This document shows positions 8,268 through 26,134 of a stretch of DNA of 36,698 bases, piece after piece. Position 1 is the stretch's first letter. Each line of letters starts with the position of its first letter. The stretch is from Candidatus Aminicenantes bacterium RBG_16_66_30 (GTDB lineage Bacteria; Acidobacteriota; Aminicenantia; Aminicenantales; Saccharicenantaceae): NCBI GenBank assembly GCA_001775715.1, contig MEYC01000090.1, forward strand, positions 58,329 to 95,026. Direction: 5' to 3'. The notes beneath the pieces were generated by a model, which was given only the letters and a program-made list of their open reading frames with translations, was not told the origin of the DNA and searched no databases. The position numbers were made by a program, and so were the translations under genes.

Positions 8268-8340
8268 GCCCAAGTAGCTCAGTTGGTAGAGCACGTCCTT
8301 GGTAAGGACGGGGTCACCAGTTCAATTCTGGTCTTGGGCT
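8268..8340 (+). tRNA. tRNA-Thr (anticodon GGU)
   Basis: The acceptor arms GCCCAAG/CTTGGGC pair fully, and the anticodon stem CGTCC/GGACG holds the loop TTGGTAA. CCA is not encoded. In E. coli the equivalent gene is followed by tufB; here rpmG follows after 45 bases. Confidence 0.97.
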
Positions 8341-8385
8341 TTTTCCTGATCCTGAGTGGGCCCTCCGGGGCCGGGAAGGTTGGAC

Positions 8386-8535
8386 ATGCGAGAGATCATC
8401 ACGCTCCAGTGCGGCGAGTGCAAGCGGCGCAACTACAGCTCGACGCGGAACAAGAAGAAGCAGACGGAGAAGCTCGAGATCCGGAAGTACTGCCCGTTCT
8501 GCCGGAAGCATACGGCCCACAAGGAAACGAAGTAG
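8386..8535 (+). CDS. rpmG: 50S ribosomal protein L33
   Basis: A 49-codon gene for a small protein of the large ribosomal subunit near the E site. It has two CxxC pairs (Cys9/Cys12 and Cys36/Cys39), the zinc-binding form of L33. The sequence [17 protein letters not shown] and the end [16 protein letters not shown] are typical of the family. The ATG at 8386 has AAGGT eight bases upstream. It lies between tRNA-Thr and tRNA-Trp, the common bacterial arrangement rpmG-trnW-secE-nusG. Confidence 0.96.
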   Translation: MREIITLQCGECKRRNYSSTRNKKKQTEKLEIRKYCPFCRKHTAHKETK

Positions 8536-8554
8536 ACGACCGTGAGGGGACGAC

Positions 8555-8630
<76 letters not shown>

Positions 8631-8666
8631 GCTTTTCCCGCGGAGAGGACGGAAAGAAGGACAGCC

Positions 8667-8879
8667 ATGAACGACAAGATCCGCTGGACCAAGAGATTCC
8701 TGAACTTCCTCCGGGACGTCCGGTCGGAGCTCAAGAAGGTCACCTGGCCATCCAAGAACGAGGTCGTCAGCACGACGATCGTCGTCATCGCCGCCACGGT
8801 CTTCTTCGGCTTCTACCTGTTCTTCATGGACGTCATCTTCTCTTGGGTCATCACCCAGGTCAAGTCGCTCTTTGGATAA
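8667..8879 (+). CDS. secE: Preprotein translocase subunit SecE
   Basis: SecE is the essential clamp subunit of the SecYEG channel in the inner membrane. The 70 aa product is the short, single-helix form. An amphipathic segment contains the conserved VRSELKKVTWPSKNEV, followed by one membrane helix (about 35-58). The start at 8667 has GAAGG about ten bases upstream and removes a spurious extension running back into the tRNA-Trp gene. It sits in the conserved trnW-secE-nusG order. Confidence 0.95.
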   Translation: MNDKIRWTKRFLNFLRDVRSELKKVTWPSKNEVVSTTIVVIAATVFFGFYLFFMDVIFSWVITQVKSLFG

Positions 8880-8898
8880 GGACTGAAGGAATCGCACG

Positions 8899-9429
8899 AT
8901 GGCAAAGAACTGGTTCGTCGTTCACACATATTCCGGCTTCGAGAAGTTCGTGGCCGAATCGATCAAGCAGAAGGCGATCGAGCTGCACCTCGAGGACCAG
9001 GTCGGGCAGATCATCATCCCGACCGAGGACGTCGTCGAGATCCGGGGCGGCAAGAAGGTCGTCTCCACGAAGCGGTCCTATCCGGGCTACATCCTCGTCG
9101 AGATGGAGATGAACGACGAGAACTGGCTGATGATCCGGCAGGTCCCCAAGGTCACCGGGTTCGTCGGCTCCGGCCGGACCCCGACCCCGCTCAGCAAGAA
9201 AGAGGTCGGGCAGATCGTCGAGCACATGGAGACGACCTCGGAGAAGCCCAAGCCCAAGCACTCGTTCGAGAAGGGCGAGGCCGTCCGTATCATCGACGGC
9301 CCGTTCTTCAACTTCAACGGGATCGTCGAAGAGGTCAACGCCGAGAGGAACACGCTCAAGGTCCTGGTCACGATCTTCGGCCGGTCGACCCCGGTCGAGC
9401 TCGAGTTCCTGCAGGTCGAAAAGCTCTAG
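8899..9429 (+). CDS. nusG: Transcription termination/antitermination factor NusG
   Basis: NusG binds the clamp helices of RNA polymerase, raises processivity and links transcription to Rho or the leading ribosome. The 176 aa product has the N-terminal NGN domain ([14 protein letters not shown] at about 5-18; [11 protein letters not shown] in the middle). The C-terminal KOW domain (about 122-150) carries [17 protein letters not shown]. The length is standard. The ATG at 8899 follows a GAAGGA Shine-Dalgarno, and rplK follows after 9 bases. Confidence 0.97.
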   Translation: MAKNWFVVHTYSGFEKFVAESIKQKAIELHLEDQVGQIIIPTEDVVEIRGGKKVVSTKRSYPGYILVEMEMNDENWLMIRQVPKVTGFVGSGRTPTPLSKKEVGQIVEHMETTSEKPKPKHSFEKGEAVRIIDGPFFNFNGIVEEVNAERNTLKVLVTIFGRSTPVELEFLQVEKL

Positions 9430-9438
9430 GAGGACGCC

Positions 9439-9870
9439 ATGTCGAAGGAAGTCATCGCCAAGATCAAGCTGGAGATCGTCGCCGGGCAGGCCAGCCCCGC
9501 TCCTCCCGTCGGCCCGGCCCTGGGCCAGCATGGGGTCAATATCATGGGCTTCGTCCGCGAGTTCAACGACCGGACGAAGAAGATGGACGAGGGCACGGTC
9601 GTCCCCGTCCTCATCACCGTCTTCAAGGACAAGACCTTCAACTTCGTCGTCAAAACCCCGCCGGCCTCCTACCTCTTGAAGAAGGCGGCCGGGATCGCCA
9701 AGGGCTCCGGGGCCCCCAACAAGGACAAGGTCGGCAAGGTCACCCTGAAGCAGATCGAGGACATCGCCCGGACGAAGCTCGCCGACCTCAACGCCTACGA
9801 CATCGAGGCGGCCAAGAAGATCATCGCGGGGACCGCGAAAAACATGGGATTGGAGATCGTCAGTGAGTAA
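9439..9870 (+). CDS. rplK: 50S ribosomal protein L11
   Basis: L11 forms the GTPase-associated centre with 23S rRNA and the L7/L12 stalk, and is needed for factor function and the stringent response. At 143 aa it is full length. The proline-rich N-terminal loop [19 protein letters not shown], where thiopeptide antibiotics contact L11, is intact. AGGAGG precedes the ATG at a good distance. Its stop overlaps the rplA start. Confidence 0.98.
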   Translation: MSKEVIAKIKLEIVAGQASPAPPVGPALGQHGVNIMGFVREFNDRTKKMDEGTVVPVLITVFKDKTFNFVVKTPPASYLLKKAAGIAKGSGAPNKDKVGKVTLKQIEDIARTKLADLNAYDIEAAKKIIAGTAKNMGLEIVSE

Positions 9871-10561
9871 GCACGGCAAGAATACCGTCAAGGCCCGGGA
9901 GGTCAAAGGGACGGAGTCCCAGACCTACTCCCTCGAGGAGGCCGCGAGCCTCATCAAGAAGGCCCACTTCGCCAAGTTCGACGAGTCGGTCGACATGGAC
10001 ATCCGGCTCGGCGTCAACCCCAAGCACTCGGACCAGATGGTCCGCGGCACGATCGTCCTGCCCCACGGCACGGGCAAGACCAAGAAGATCTGCGTCATCG
10101 CGTCCGGGGAGAAGCTCAAGGAGGCCGAAGAGGCCGGCGCCGACTACTTCGGCGGGGACGACATCATCGAGAAGATCACCGGCGGATGGATCGACTTCGA
10201 CATCGTCATCGCGACGCCCGACGTCATGCGCGGCGTCGGCAAGCTCGGCCGCATCCTCGGCACGAAGGGCCTCATGCCCAACCCGAAGTCGGGCACCGTC
10301 ACGTTCGACATCAAGAAGGCCGTCGAGGAGACCAAGGCCGGCAAGGTCGAGTTCCGCGTCGACAAGTCGAGCATCGTCCACTCGACCGTCGGGAAGGTCT
10401 CCTTCCCCGAGGGCAAGCTCGTCGAGAACATGAGGACCTTTCTCCAGGCCATCGTCCACGCCAAGCCGCCGGCGGCCAAGGGCAAGTACGTCCGGACCAT
10501 GTTCGTGTCCTCGACGATGGGCCCGTCCTTCCGGATCTCCGAAGACGTCCTAGAGAGCTAG
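9863..10561 (+). CDS. rplA: 50S ribosomal protein L1
   Basis: L1 forms the mobile stalk at the E site that guides deacylated tRNA out. It is a translational repressor of its own operon in E. coli. The 232 aa product is standard in size and contains the signature around [15 protein letters not shown]. It starts with GTG at 9863, overlapping rplK by 8 bases, so translation is likely coupled. The spacer before rplK is only 9 bases, so no separate L1-binding leader is seen there. Confidence 0.98.
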   Translation: MSKHGKNTVKAREVKGTESQTYSLEEAASLIKKAHFAKFDESVDMDIRLGVNPKHSDQMVRGTIVLPHGTGKTKKICVIASGEKLKEAEEAGADYFGGDDIIEKITGGWIDFDIVIATPDVMRGVGKLGRILGTKGLMPNPKSGTVTFDIKKAVEETKAGKVEFRVDKSSIVHSTVGKVSFPEGKLVENMRTFLQAIVHAKPPAAKGKYVRTMFVSSTMGPSFRISEDVLES

Positions 10562-10574
10562 AGGAGAGCGCATC

Positions 10575-11093
10575 GTGAAAAAGGAAGCCAAGCAGCCCAT
10601 CGTCGAGTCCCTCGAACGCCTGTTCGCCACGAACGGCACCTTCTACCTCATCGACTTCAAGCGGATGACGGTCGCCCAGTCCGTCGATCTCCGCAAGGTC
10701 CTGCGCAAGAGCGGCTACACCTACAAGGTCATCAAGAACCGGCTGGCCCTGCGGGCCCTCGACGAGGCCTGCCCGGAGGCCCTCCGGCCGCTCTTCCAGA
10801 AGCCCACGGCCATCGCCTTCGCCGACAAGGACCCCATCCAGCTGGCTAAGATCCTCAAGGATTTCTCCAATCAGGGGAAGATCCTGGCGGTCAAGGGCGG
10901 CATCGTAGAAGGCCAGTACCTCGCGGCGGAGCGGTTCGACGAGATCAGCAAGCTTTCCTCCCGCGCCGATCTCATGGCCAGGTTCGCGCGCCTGATGGCC
11001 GCGCCGCTCGTCGAGTTCCTGCGGACGCTTCAGGCGCCCCTGAGCAACTTTGGGAACCTGCTCAATCAGCTGAAAATCAAGAAACAGGATTGA
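10575..11093 (+). CDS. rplJ: 50S ribosomal protein L10
   Basis: L10 anchors the L7/L12 dimers to the ribosome through its C-terminal helix and binds 23S rRNA with its N-terminal domain. The 172 aa product has typical family features: the [20 protein letters not shown] region and a C-terminal helix ending [11 protein letters not shown]. It starts with GTG at 10575, after GAGGAGAG. Only 13 bases separate it from rplA, so the long L10 leader of E. coli is absent. Confidence 0.97.
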   Translation: MKKEAKQPIVESLERLFATNGTFYLIDFKRMTVAQSVDLRKVLRKSGYTYKVIKNRLALRALDEACPEALRPLFQKPTAIAFADKDPIQLAKILKDFSNQGKILAVKGGIVEGQYLAAERFDEISKLSSRADLMARFARLMAAPLVEFLRTLQAPLSNFGNLLNQLKIKKQD

Positions 11094-11106
11094 TATCATT
11101 TACAAA

Positions 11107-11119
11107 GGTCGGAACGACC
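11107..11119 (+). other. Small hairpin between rplJ and rplL
   Basis: A perfect 5 bp stem GGTCG/CGACC with the loop GAA lies in the 53-base gap between rplJ and rplL. It might stabilise or space the rplL message, which must be translated at several times the level of rplJ. It has no T-run and is not a terminator. Confidence 0.35.
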
Positions 11120-11146
11120 CAAGATCAAACAAAGGAGACTCGTGAC

Positions 11147-11527
<381 letters not shown>

Positions 11528-11560
11528 GTGATCCGGTTGGCTGAGCGTCCGTGCGTCCGG

Positions 11561-11574
11561 TCTCGGAAACGAGG
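11561..11574 (+). other. GNRA-capped hairpin between rplL and rpoB
   Basis: TCTCG-GAAA-CGAGG forms a 4-5 bp stem with a GAAA tetraloop in the 78-base rplL-rpoB gap. It lacks a T-run. In E. coli this interval holds a partial attenuator and an RNase III site, so a related role is conceivable but unproven. Confidence 0.35.
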
Positions 11575-11605
11575 ACACTCGATCTCTGCACGAGAGTGAG
11601 TCTAC

Positions 11606-20043
<8,438 letters not shown>

Positions 20044-20078
20044 GCCGGCCGGGGGACCCCGCGGAAAGGTCAAATTTC

Positions 20079-20107
20079 TTGACAGAGAGGCCGATTTTTG
20101 CTATGAT
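20079..20107 (+). promoter_or_regulatory. Strong sigma-70-type promoter for the str-S10-spc block
   Basis: TTGACA (20079-20084) and TATGAT (20102-20107) are separated by exactly 17 bases, in the only clearly AT-rich gap between rpoC and rpsL. Transcription would begin near 20114, leaving a leader of about 70 bases before rpsL. Confidence 0.8.
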
Positions 20108-20127
20108 CCGTCCATTCGTCTCGGGCT

Positions 20128-20141
20128 ATCCCCCTGGGGAT
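20128..20141 (+). other. Hairpin in the rpsL leader
   Basis: ATCCCC and GGGGAT form a perfect 6 bp inverted repeat around CT. ATTC (20114-20117) and GAAT (20142-20145) could extend it with an internal bulge. It starts near the predicted transcription start and could be a protein-binding or mRNA-stability element. It is not followed by a T-run. Confidence 0.4.
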
Positions 20142-20186
20142 GAATAAAATTAACATTCGAAATTCTGTGTAGAGGAGTATTTTTCA

Positions 20187-20576
20187 TTGCCGACCGTCAA
20201 TCAACTCGTCAGAAAAGGCCGGACACCCAAGAAATACAAGTCTAAGTCCCCGGCCCTCGAGGCCTGTCCCCAGAAGAGGGGCGTCTGCACCCGGGTCTTC
20301 ACGACGACCCCCAAGAAGCCGAACTCGGCCATGCGGAAGGTCGCCCGGGTCCGCCTGACCAACAACATCGAGGTCACGGGATACATCCCCGGCATCGGCC
20401 ACAACCTCCAGGAGCACTCGATCGTCATGATCCGGGGAGGCCGCATCAAGGACCTGCCCGGCGTCCGCTACCACATCATCCGCGGTAAGCTCGACGCCGA
20501 AGGGGTCCAGAACCGCTTCAAAGCGCGTTCCCGGTACGGGGCGAAGAGACCGAAAGAGAAACGGATCGCGGCCTGA
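20187..20576 (+). CDS. rpsL: 30S ribosomal protein S12
   Basis: S12 lies at the decoding centre and controls accuracy. The 129 aa product is typical. The lysines at the streptomycin-resistance positions (Lys43 in TPKKPNSA and Lys88 in RIKDLPG) are wild type, as is the adjacent Asp89 that is often methylthiolated. The start is TTG at 20187: it gives the family N-terminus [11 protein letters not shown], has GAGGAG nine bases upstream, and no ATG in frame lies nearby. It is the first gene after the 20079 promoter. Confidence 0.97.
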   Translation: MPTVNQLVRKGRTPKKYKSKSPALEACPQKRGVCTRVFTTTPKKPNSAMRKVARVRLTNNIEVTGYIPGIGHNLQEHSIVMIRGGRIKDLPGVRYHIIRGKLDAEGVQNRFKARSRYGAKRPKEKRIAA

Positions 20577-20590
20577 TCCAGGAGCAGCCC

Positions 20591-21061
20591 ATGCCGAGAC
20601 GCGGAACCATCAAGAAACGCAAAGCGCCCGTCGACGCTCTCTACGGGAGCACGGTCGTAGCCCGGTTCATCAACCTCTTCCTCCGCAAGGGGAAGAAGAC
20701 GACCGCCGAGAGGGTCATCTACGGCACGATGGACATCCTCAAGGCCAAAGCCAAGGAGGACCCCCTGAAGGTCCTCGAGAAGGCCCTCGAGAACGTCCGG
20801 CCGTTCCTCGAGACGAAGTCGCGCCGGGTCGGCGGCGCGAACTATCAGGTCCCCATCGAGGTCTCGCCCGGCCGGTCCTACTCGCTGGGGTTCCGCTGGC
20901 TGGTCAAGTACGCCAAGGAGCGCGGCGGCAAGAGCATGCAGGAGAAGCTCTCGGCCGAGATCATGGACGCCATCGCCAACCGGGGCGGGGCGGTCAAGAA
21001 GCGCGAGGACACGCACAAGATGGCGGAGGCCAACCGGGCCTTCGCTCATTATAAATGGTGA
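20591..21061 (+). CDS. rpsG: 30S ribosomal protein S7
   Basis: S7 nucleates the 30S head and contacts E-site tRNA. It represses the str operon in E. coli. The 156 aa product matches the family in length, beginning MPRRG and containing GGANYQVPIEVSPGR and the C-terminal KKREDTHKMAEANRAFAHYKW. The ATG at 20591 follows AGGAG. The 54 bases between its stop and fusA have no clear feature. Confidence 0.98.
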   Translation: MPRRGTIKKRKAPVDALYGSTVVARFINLFLRKGKKTTAERVIYGTMDILKAKAKEDPLKVLEKALENVRPFLETKSRRVGGANYQVPIEVSPGRSYSLGFRWLVKYAKERGGKSMQEKLSAEIMDAIANRGGAVKKREDTHKMAEANRAFAHYKW

Positions 21062-21115
21062 GCTCCGGTGAAAGAACGGTGAGAGTGTTCCGGGTCGATA
21101 TGGAGAGACGAGGCT

Positions 21116-23215
21116 ATGCGGTCATACCCGATCGAGAGAGTCCGGAACATCGGCATCATGGCCCATATCGACGCCGGCAAGACGACCACGACGGAGCGGA
21201 TCCTGTTCTACACGGGTATGACCTACAAGATGGGCGAGGTGGACGACGGAACGGCCGTGATGGATTGGATGGTCCAGGAGCAGGAGCGCGGGATCACCAT
21301 CACCTCGGCCGCGACGACGTGCGCTTGGCGTGACCACCGTATCAATATCATCGATACGCCCGGTCACGTGGATTTTACCGCGGAGGTCGAGCGCTCCCTG
21401 AGGGTGCTCGACGGCGCGATAGCCATTCTGTGTGGAGTTGGCGGTGTCGAACCGCAGTCCGAGACAGTATGGCGCCAGGCCGATAGGTACCGGGTCCCGC
21501 GGATCGTGTTCATCAACAAGATGGACCGGATCGGGGCCGACCCGGAACGAGCGGTCCTCCAGCTGAGGACGCGGGTGGCGGCCAAGCCTCTGCCGATCCA
21601 GATTCCCCTGGGCCGGGAAGACGGATTCCGCGGTATTATCGACCTCATTGACCGCAAGGTCTACGACTGGGGTCGAGAGATCCTGGGGACGGAGTATGTC
21701 GTCCGCGACGTCGCGGACGAGGATCGCGAGGACGTGGAGCGGAAACGACAGGACATGCTGGAAATGTTGAGCGAACACGACGACGGCCTGATGCAGAAGT
21801 ACCTCGACGGCGTCGAGGTCTCCGCGCCGGAGCTGCGGCAGGCCGTCCGCCGGGCCACCCTGGCCCTGGACGTCGTCCCCGTCCTCTACGGGGCCTCGTT
21901 CCGGAACAAGGGCGTCCACCCCCTCCTCGACGCCGTCGTGGACTACCTGCCGTCCCCGGCCGACGTCCGGCCGGTCGCCGGCCGGCACCCCCGGACGGAG
22001 GCCGAGGAAACGCGCCCGGCCTCAGATGAGGCGCCCTTCTCCGCCCTCGTCTTCAAGACCGCCAGCGACACCTTCCTCGGCAACCTGGCCTATTTCCGGG
22101 TCTACTCCGGCAAGGCCAAGGTCGGCCAGGCCGTCTATAATTCGACCAAGGGCGAAGAGGAGAAGCTCTCGCGCCTCCTCGAGATGCACGCCAACAAGCG
22201 CAAGGAGATCCGGGAGGTCCACGCCGGGGACATCGCGGCCATGGGCTCGACCAAGAACATCTCCACCGGCGACACCCTCTGCCTCAAGAGCCACCCCCTC
22301 GTCCTCGAGTCCATCCGCTTCCCCGAGCCGGTCATCGCGGCGACGATCGAGCCCAAGACGAAAGCCGATCATCCGAAGCTCGCGGCGACCCTGGCCAAGC
22401 TCGTCCGGGAGGACCCGACCCTCAAGGTCGGTCAGGACCCGATGACCGGGCAGACCCTGCTCCGGGGCATGGGCGAGCTCCACCTGGAGATCGTCATGGA
22501 CCGGATGGAGCGCGAGTTCGGCGTCCGGGCCAACCTCGGGAAGCCCCAGGTCGCCTACAAGGAGACCATTCAGGCCGCGGCCCAGGGCGAGGGCAGGTAC
22601 GTCCGCCAGGCGGGAGGGAAGGGCCTCTACGGCCACTGCGTCCTCCGCCTCGAGCCCCTCGGGCGCGGCCGCGGCTTCGAGTTCCTCGACGCGACGAAGG
22701 GCGACGTCATCCCCCGCGAGTTCGTCGTCGACGTCGAGAACGGCGTCCGGGAGGCCCTCGAGGCCGGCGTCGTCGCCGGCTTCCCGGTGACCGACCTCCG
22801 GGCGGCCCTCATCGGCGGCTCGACCCACGACGTCGACGCGACGCCGGTCGCCTACAAGATCGCGGCCACCCTGGCCTTCCGCGAGGCGGCCAAGAAGGCC
22901 GGCCCGGCCCTCCTCGAGCCGCTCATGAAGCTCGAGGTCGTCGCGCCGGACGAGTACCTCGGCGACATCGTCGGGGACATCAACGCCCGGCGGGGGAAGA
23001 TCGAGGGGATGGAGATGCGCAGCGGCTCCCGGGTCGTCGACGCCCACGTCCCGCTGGCCGAGATGTTCGGCTACGCGACGACGGTCCGGACCCTAACCCA
23101 GGGGCGGGGCGTGTTCTCTATGGAGTTCGCCAGGTACGAGCGGACGCCCGCGGGCGTCCAGGAAGATATCGTCGCCCGGATCGAGGGCCGCAGGCCCTTC
23201 CGGGCCGACGCCTAA
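21116..23215 (+). CDS. fusA: Elongation factor G
   Basis: EF-G is the GTPase that moves tRNAs and mRNA through the ribosome. The 699 aa product has the G domain with P-loop AHIDAGKT (16-23), switch I RGITI (58-62), DTPGH (80-84) and NKMD (134-137). Domains II to V follow, with the domain IV tip region GSTHDVDAT and domain [19 protein letters not shown]. Some segments ([18 protein letters not shown]) recall the spdEFG1 subfamily, but this is an impression only. Codon use in about the first 225 codons is clearly more relaxed than in the rest. The ATG at 21116 has only a weak GAGG nearby. Confidence 0.96.
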   Translation: MRSYPIERVRNIGIMAHIDAGKTTTTERILFYTGMTYKMGEVDDGTAVMDWMVQEQERGITITSAATTCAWRDHRINIIDTPGHVDFTAEVERSLRVLDGAIAILCGVGGVEPQSETVWRQADRYRVPRIVFINKMDRIGADPERAVLQLRTRVAAKPLPIQIPLGREDGFRGIIDLIDRKVYDWGREILGTEYVVRDVADEDREDVERKRQDMLEMLSEHDDGLMQKYLDGVEVSAPELRQAVRRATLALDVVPVLYGASFRNKGVHPLLDAVVDYLPSPADVRPVAGRHPRTEAEETRPASDEAPFSALVFKTASDTFLGNLAYFRVYSGKAKVGQAVYNSTKGEEEKLSRLLEMHANKRKEIREVHAGDIAAMGSTKNISTGDTLCLKSHPLVLESIRFPEPVIAATIEPKTKADHPKLAATLAKLVREDPTLKVGQDPMTGQTLLRGMGELHLEIVMDRMEREFGVRANLGKPQVAYKETIQAAAQGEGRYVRQAGGKGLYGHCVLRLEPLGRGRGFEFLDATKGDVIPREFVVDVENGVREALEAGVVAGFPVTDLRAALIGGSTHDVDATPVAYKIAATLAFREAAKKAGPALLEPLMKLEVVAPDEYLGDIVGDINARRGKIEGMEMRSGSRVVDAHVPLAEMFGYATTVRTLTQGRGVFSMEFARYERTPAGVQEDIVARIEGRRPFRADA

Positions 23216-23243
23216 CCGAGGTCTTGAGCAACGAAAGCCATAC

Positions 23244-23252
23244 AGGAGGTGA
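23244..23252 (+). promoter_or_regulatory. Near-perfect Shine-Dalgarno for tuf
   Basis: AGGAGGTGA, complementary to the 16S rRNA 3' end over nine bases, stands just before the tuf start. It is the strongest ribosome binding site noticed in the window, as expected for the most abundant protein. Confidence 0.8.
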
Positions 23253-23255
23253 GCG

Positions 23256-24458
23256 ATGGCGAAAGAAAAGTTTGCGAGGACGAAGCCCCATGTCAACGTC
23301 GGGACGATCGGTCACATCGACCACGGCAAGACGACGCTGACGGCCGCCATTACGAAGGTCCTGGCGACCAAAGGCCTGGCCAAGGCCCAGAGCTATGACG
23401 ACGTCGCCAAGGCCGACGCTAAGATGTTCCGCCGGGACGCGACCAAGATCCTGACGGTCGCCTTGAGCCACGTCGAGTACGAGAGCGAGAAGCGGCATTA
23501 CGCCCACATCGACTGCCCCGGCCACGCCGACTACATCAAGAACATGATCTCCGGCGCGGCCCAGATGGACGGCGCCGTGCTGGTCGTGTCCGCGGCCGAC
23601 GGCCCCATGCCCCAGACGCGCGAGCACATCCTGCTCGCCCGCCAGGTCAACGTGCCGGCCATCGTCGTGTTCATGAACAAGTGCGACCTCGTCGACGACC
23701 CCGAGATCCTCGACCTCGTCGAGCTCGAGGTCCGCGAGCTCCTGACCAAGTACGAGTTCCCCGGGGACAAGACGCCGGTCATCCGCGGCAGCGCCACCAA
23801 GGCCGCCGAGGACTTCAACGGCGAGGGGGCCAAGTGCATCTGGGAGCTCGTCAAGGCCCTGGATGAGTTCATCCCCGAGCCCCTGCGCGAGGTCGACAAG
23901 CCCTTCCAGATGGCCATCGAGGACGTCTTCTCGATCACCGGCCGCGGCACGGTCGTCACGGGACGGGTCGAGCGCGGCGTCGTCAAGGTCGGCGACGAGG
24001 TCGAGATCGTCGGGCTGCGCGAGACGCGCAAGACGGTCGTCACGGGCGTCGAGATGTTCCGCAAGCTCCTCGACCAGGCCCAGGCCGGCGACAACATCGG
24101 GGCCCTGCTCCGCGGCGTCGGCAAGGACGAGGTCGAGCGCGGCCAGGTCCTGGCCAAGCCCGGCTCGATCACCCCGCACCGGAAGTTCCGGGCCACGATC
24201 GTCGCCCTGACCAAGGAAGAGGGCGGACGGCACACGCCGTTCTTCAAGGGCTACCGGCCCCAGTTCTATTTCCGGACGACCGACGTGACGGGCTCCGTCA
24301 AGCTCCCCGACAACGTCGAGATGGTCATGCCCGGCGACTCCGTCAACCTGGAGATCGAGCTGATCACCGACGTCGCCATGGAGAAAGCCCTGCGCTTCGC
24401 CATCCGCGAGGGCGGCCGGACGGTCGGCGCCGGAACGGTCACCGAGATCATCGAGTAG
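23256..24458 (+). CDS. tuf: Elongation factor Tu, with atypical switch I
   Basis: EF-Tu carries aminoacyl-tRNA to the ribosome as a GTP complex. The 400 aa product has the three usual domains, P-loop GHIDHGKT (19-26), DCPGH (86-90) and NKCD (141-144). The switch I region is unusual. Where almost all EF-Tu have RGITINTSHVEYE, this protein has [13 protein letters not shown] (64-76), preceded by RRDAT instead of PEEKA. The Mg-coordinating threonine position is kept (Thr67) but the Gly and both Ile residues around it are changed. Both flanks are in the same frame and well conserved, so a frameshift is unlikely. fusA next door keeps RGITI. It precedes rpsJ by 70 bases. Confidence 0.95.
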   Translation: MAKEKFARTKPHVNVGTIGHIDHGKTTLTAAITKVLATKGLAKAQSYDDVAKADAKMFRRDATKILTVALSHVEYESEKRHYAHIDCPGHADYIKNMISGAAQMDGAVLVVSAADGPMPQTREHILLARQVNVPAIVVFMNKCDLVDDPEILDLVELEVRELLTKYEFPGDKTPVIRGSATKAAEDFNGEGAKCIWELVKALDEFIPEPLREVDKPFQMAIEDVFSITGRGTVVTGRVERGVVKVGDEVEIVGLRETRKTVVTGVEMFRKLLDQAQAGDNIGALLRGVGKDEVERGQVLAKPGSITPHRKFRATIVALTKEEGGRHTPFFKGYRPQFYFRTTDVTGSVKLPDNVEMVMPGDSVNLEIELITDVAMEKALRFAIREGGRTVGAGTVTEIIE

Positions 24459-24528
24459 TCGCGGCCGCCGCGGATCCACCGGGCCGAGGGGTCCGGGGGG
24501 AGGAATTCGGAGAACAGAGGAACGACCG

Positions 24529-24846
24529 ATGGAAAAAATCAGAATCCGCTTACAGTCCTTTGACCACCGCCTGCTGGACCAGTCCGTCAAGGATATCGTC
24601 GTCAAGGCCAAGCGCACCGGCGCCTGCGTCGCCGGCCCCATCCCCCTGCCGACGCGCATCCACAAGTTCTGCGTCCTCCGCTCCCCGCATGTCGACAAGA
24701 AGTCACGCGAGCACTTCGAGATGCGGATCCACAAGCGGCTCATCGACATCAGCGAATACAACAACGAGACGATCGAAGAGCTCCAGAAGCTCGACCTGCC
24801 GGCCGGGATCGACGTCGAGATCCAGGCCACCGGGACGGGAGAATGA
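24529..24846 (+). CDS. rpsJ: 30S ribosomal protein S10
   Basis: S10 is a 30S head protein that also pairs with NusB in antitermination. The 105 aa product has the family start [17 protein letters not shown] and the typical [32 protein letters not shown] pattern in outline. It opens the S10 gene group. The 70-base gap after tuf is GC-rich and shows no promoter or terminator that I can support. The stop overlaps an upstream in-frame ATG of rplC. Confidence 0.98.
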   Translation: MEKIRIRLQSFDHRLLDQSVKDIVVKAKRTGACVAGPIPLPTRIHKFCVLRSPHVDKKSREHFEMRIHKRLIDISEYNNETIEELQKLDLPAGIDVEIQATGTGE

Positions 24847-24848
24847 CC

Positions 24849-25496
24849 ATGGTCGAGGGATTGATCGGCAAGAAGATCGGCATGAGCCAGCAGTTCGACG
24901 ACGCCGGCAACGTCGTCCCCGTCACCGTCATCCAGGCCGGCCCGTGCACGGTCATCCAGAAGAAGACGGCGGAGAAGGACGGCTACGCGGCCGTCCAGCT
25001 GGGGTTCGTCGAGGCCCGGGGCGTCCGCAAGCCCGGCAAGCCCCAGGTCGGTCACTTCAAGAAAGCGGGCGTTCCCGTCGTCAAGAAGCTCCAGGAGGTC
25101 GGGTGCTCCGATCCGGCCGCCGTGAAGGAAGGGGACCAGATCCTCGTCGACATCTTCGAGATCGGCGAGACCGTCCACGTCGTCGGGACGAGCAAGGGCA
25201 AGGGCTTCGCCGGCGTCGTCAAGCGGCACCATTTCGCCGGCGGCGGCGCGGCCCACGGCTCCATGTTCCACCGGGCGCCGGGCTCGATCGGCGCGTCGTC
25301 CTACCCCTCCCGCGTCGTCAAGGGCATGCGCATGGGCGGCCACATGGGCCATGAGCGGGTCACGGTCCGCGGCCTCAAGGTCGTGGCCACGGACAAGGAC
25401 AAGAACCTCCTCGTCGTCAAGGGCGCCGTGCCCGGCGCCAAAGGCGGCTACGTCCTGATCACGAAGGGCTCGTTCGCCGCGACGCGGGCGAAGTGA
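24849..25496 (+). CDS. rplC: 50S ribosomal protein L3
   Basis: L3 is an early assembly protein whose long loop reaches towards the peptidyl transferase centre. The 215 aa product contains [13 protein letters not shown] at the N-terminus and the signature [17 protein letters not shown] followed by [14 protein letters not shown]. The ATG at 24849 is preferred over the ATG at 24843 because GGGAG lies seven bases upstream of it and the family starts close to LIGKK. The stop is overlapped by the GTGA before rplD. Confidence 0.97.
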   Translation: MVEGLIGKKIGMSQQFDDAGNVVPVTVIQAGPCTVIQKKTAEKDGYAAVQLGFVEARGVRKPGKPQVGHFKKAGVPVVKKLQEVGCSDPAAVKEGDQILVDIFEIGETVHVVGTSKGKGFAGVVKRHHFAGGGAAHGSMFHRAPGSIGASSYPSRVVKGMRMGGHMGHERVTVRGLKVVATDKDKNLLVVKGAVPGAKGGYVLITKGSFAATRAK

Positions 25497-25513
25497 GCGG
25501 AGAAGAGGGCACC

Positions 25514-26134
25514 ATGGCGAAACTCGACATCATCGATAGGGACGGAAAGAGCGCCGCCCAGCTGGACCTCCCCGAGGCGGTCTTCGCCCCGGCCGCGAAC
25601 GACCACCTCATCTACGAGGCCGTCGTCAACTACCGGGCCAACCAGCGCCAGGGGACGGCGTCGACGAAGACCCGGGCCGCCGTCAGCGGCGGCGGCAAGA
25701 AGCCCTGGCGGCAGAAGGGCACGGGCCGGGCCCGCGTCGGCAGCACGCGCTCACCTCTCTGGAGGAAGGGCGGCACGGTCTTCGGACCCCAGCCGCGCGA
25801 CTATTCCTCCGAGCTGCCGAAGAAGGCCAAGCGGGGCGCCCTCCGCTCGGCCCTGGCCCACAAGCTCGCCGCCGGCGACCTCATCGTCGCGAGCGAGCTC
25901 GAGGTCAAGGAGCCCAAGACCAAGGAGGCCGTCGCCCTGCTCAAGGCCTTCCGGCTCGACTCGGCCCTCCTCGTCGACCTGGCCGCGAACGCCAACCTGT
26001 TCCTGGCCGTCCGGAACCTCGCCCGGGTCAAGGCCGTCGATGTCTCGGGCCTCAACATCTACGACGTCCTCGCCCACAAATCGCTCGTCTTCACGCGGCG
26101 GGCCTTCGAGGCCGTCCTGGAGAAACTCAAGTGA
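25514..26134 (+). CDS. rplD: 50S ribosomal protein L4
   Basis: L4 lines the peptide exit tunnel. In E. coli it also represses the S10 operon. The 206 aa product has the conserved tunnel loop region [21 protein letters not shown] with [12 protein letters not shown] after it. The ATG at 25514 is chosen because it gives the normal N-terminus MAKLDII and has GAGGG just upstream. A GTG at 25493 that overlaps the rplC stop would add seven residues. Its own stop overlaps rplW as GTGA. Confidence 0.96.
   Translation: MAKLDIIDRDGKSAAQLDLPEAVFAPAANDHLIYEAVVNYRANQRQGTASTKTRAAVSGGGKKPWRQKGTGRARVGSTRSPLWRKGGTVFGPQPRDYSSELPKKAKRGALRSALAHKLAAGDLIVASELEVKEPKTKEAVALLKAFRLDSALLVDLAANANLFLAVRNLARVKAVDVSGLNIYDVLAHKSLVFTRRAFEAVLEKLK

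Noticed and set aside
20044-20078. Possible intrinsic terminator after rpoC
   Set aside because: A GGGG/CCCC stem with a very short loop exists, but no T-run follows, so I do not call a terminator.
23430-23462. Frameshift as the explanation of the odd EF-Tu switch I
   Set aside because: The alignment has no length change from the Lys-Ile-Leu-Thr segment into the conserved SHVEYE, and both flanks read in one frame. A pair of compensating errors would be needed.
24459-24528. Separate promoter or terminator between tuf and rpsJ
   Set aside because: The gap is GC-rich, with no -10/-35 pair and no stem followed by T residues. It holds only spacer and a ribosome binding site.
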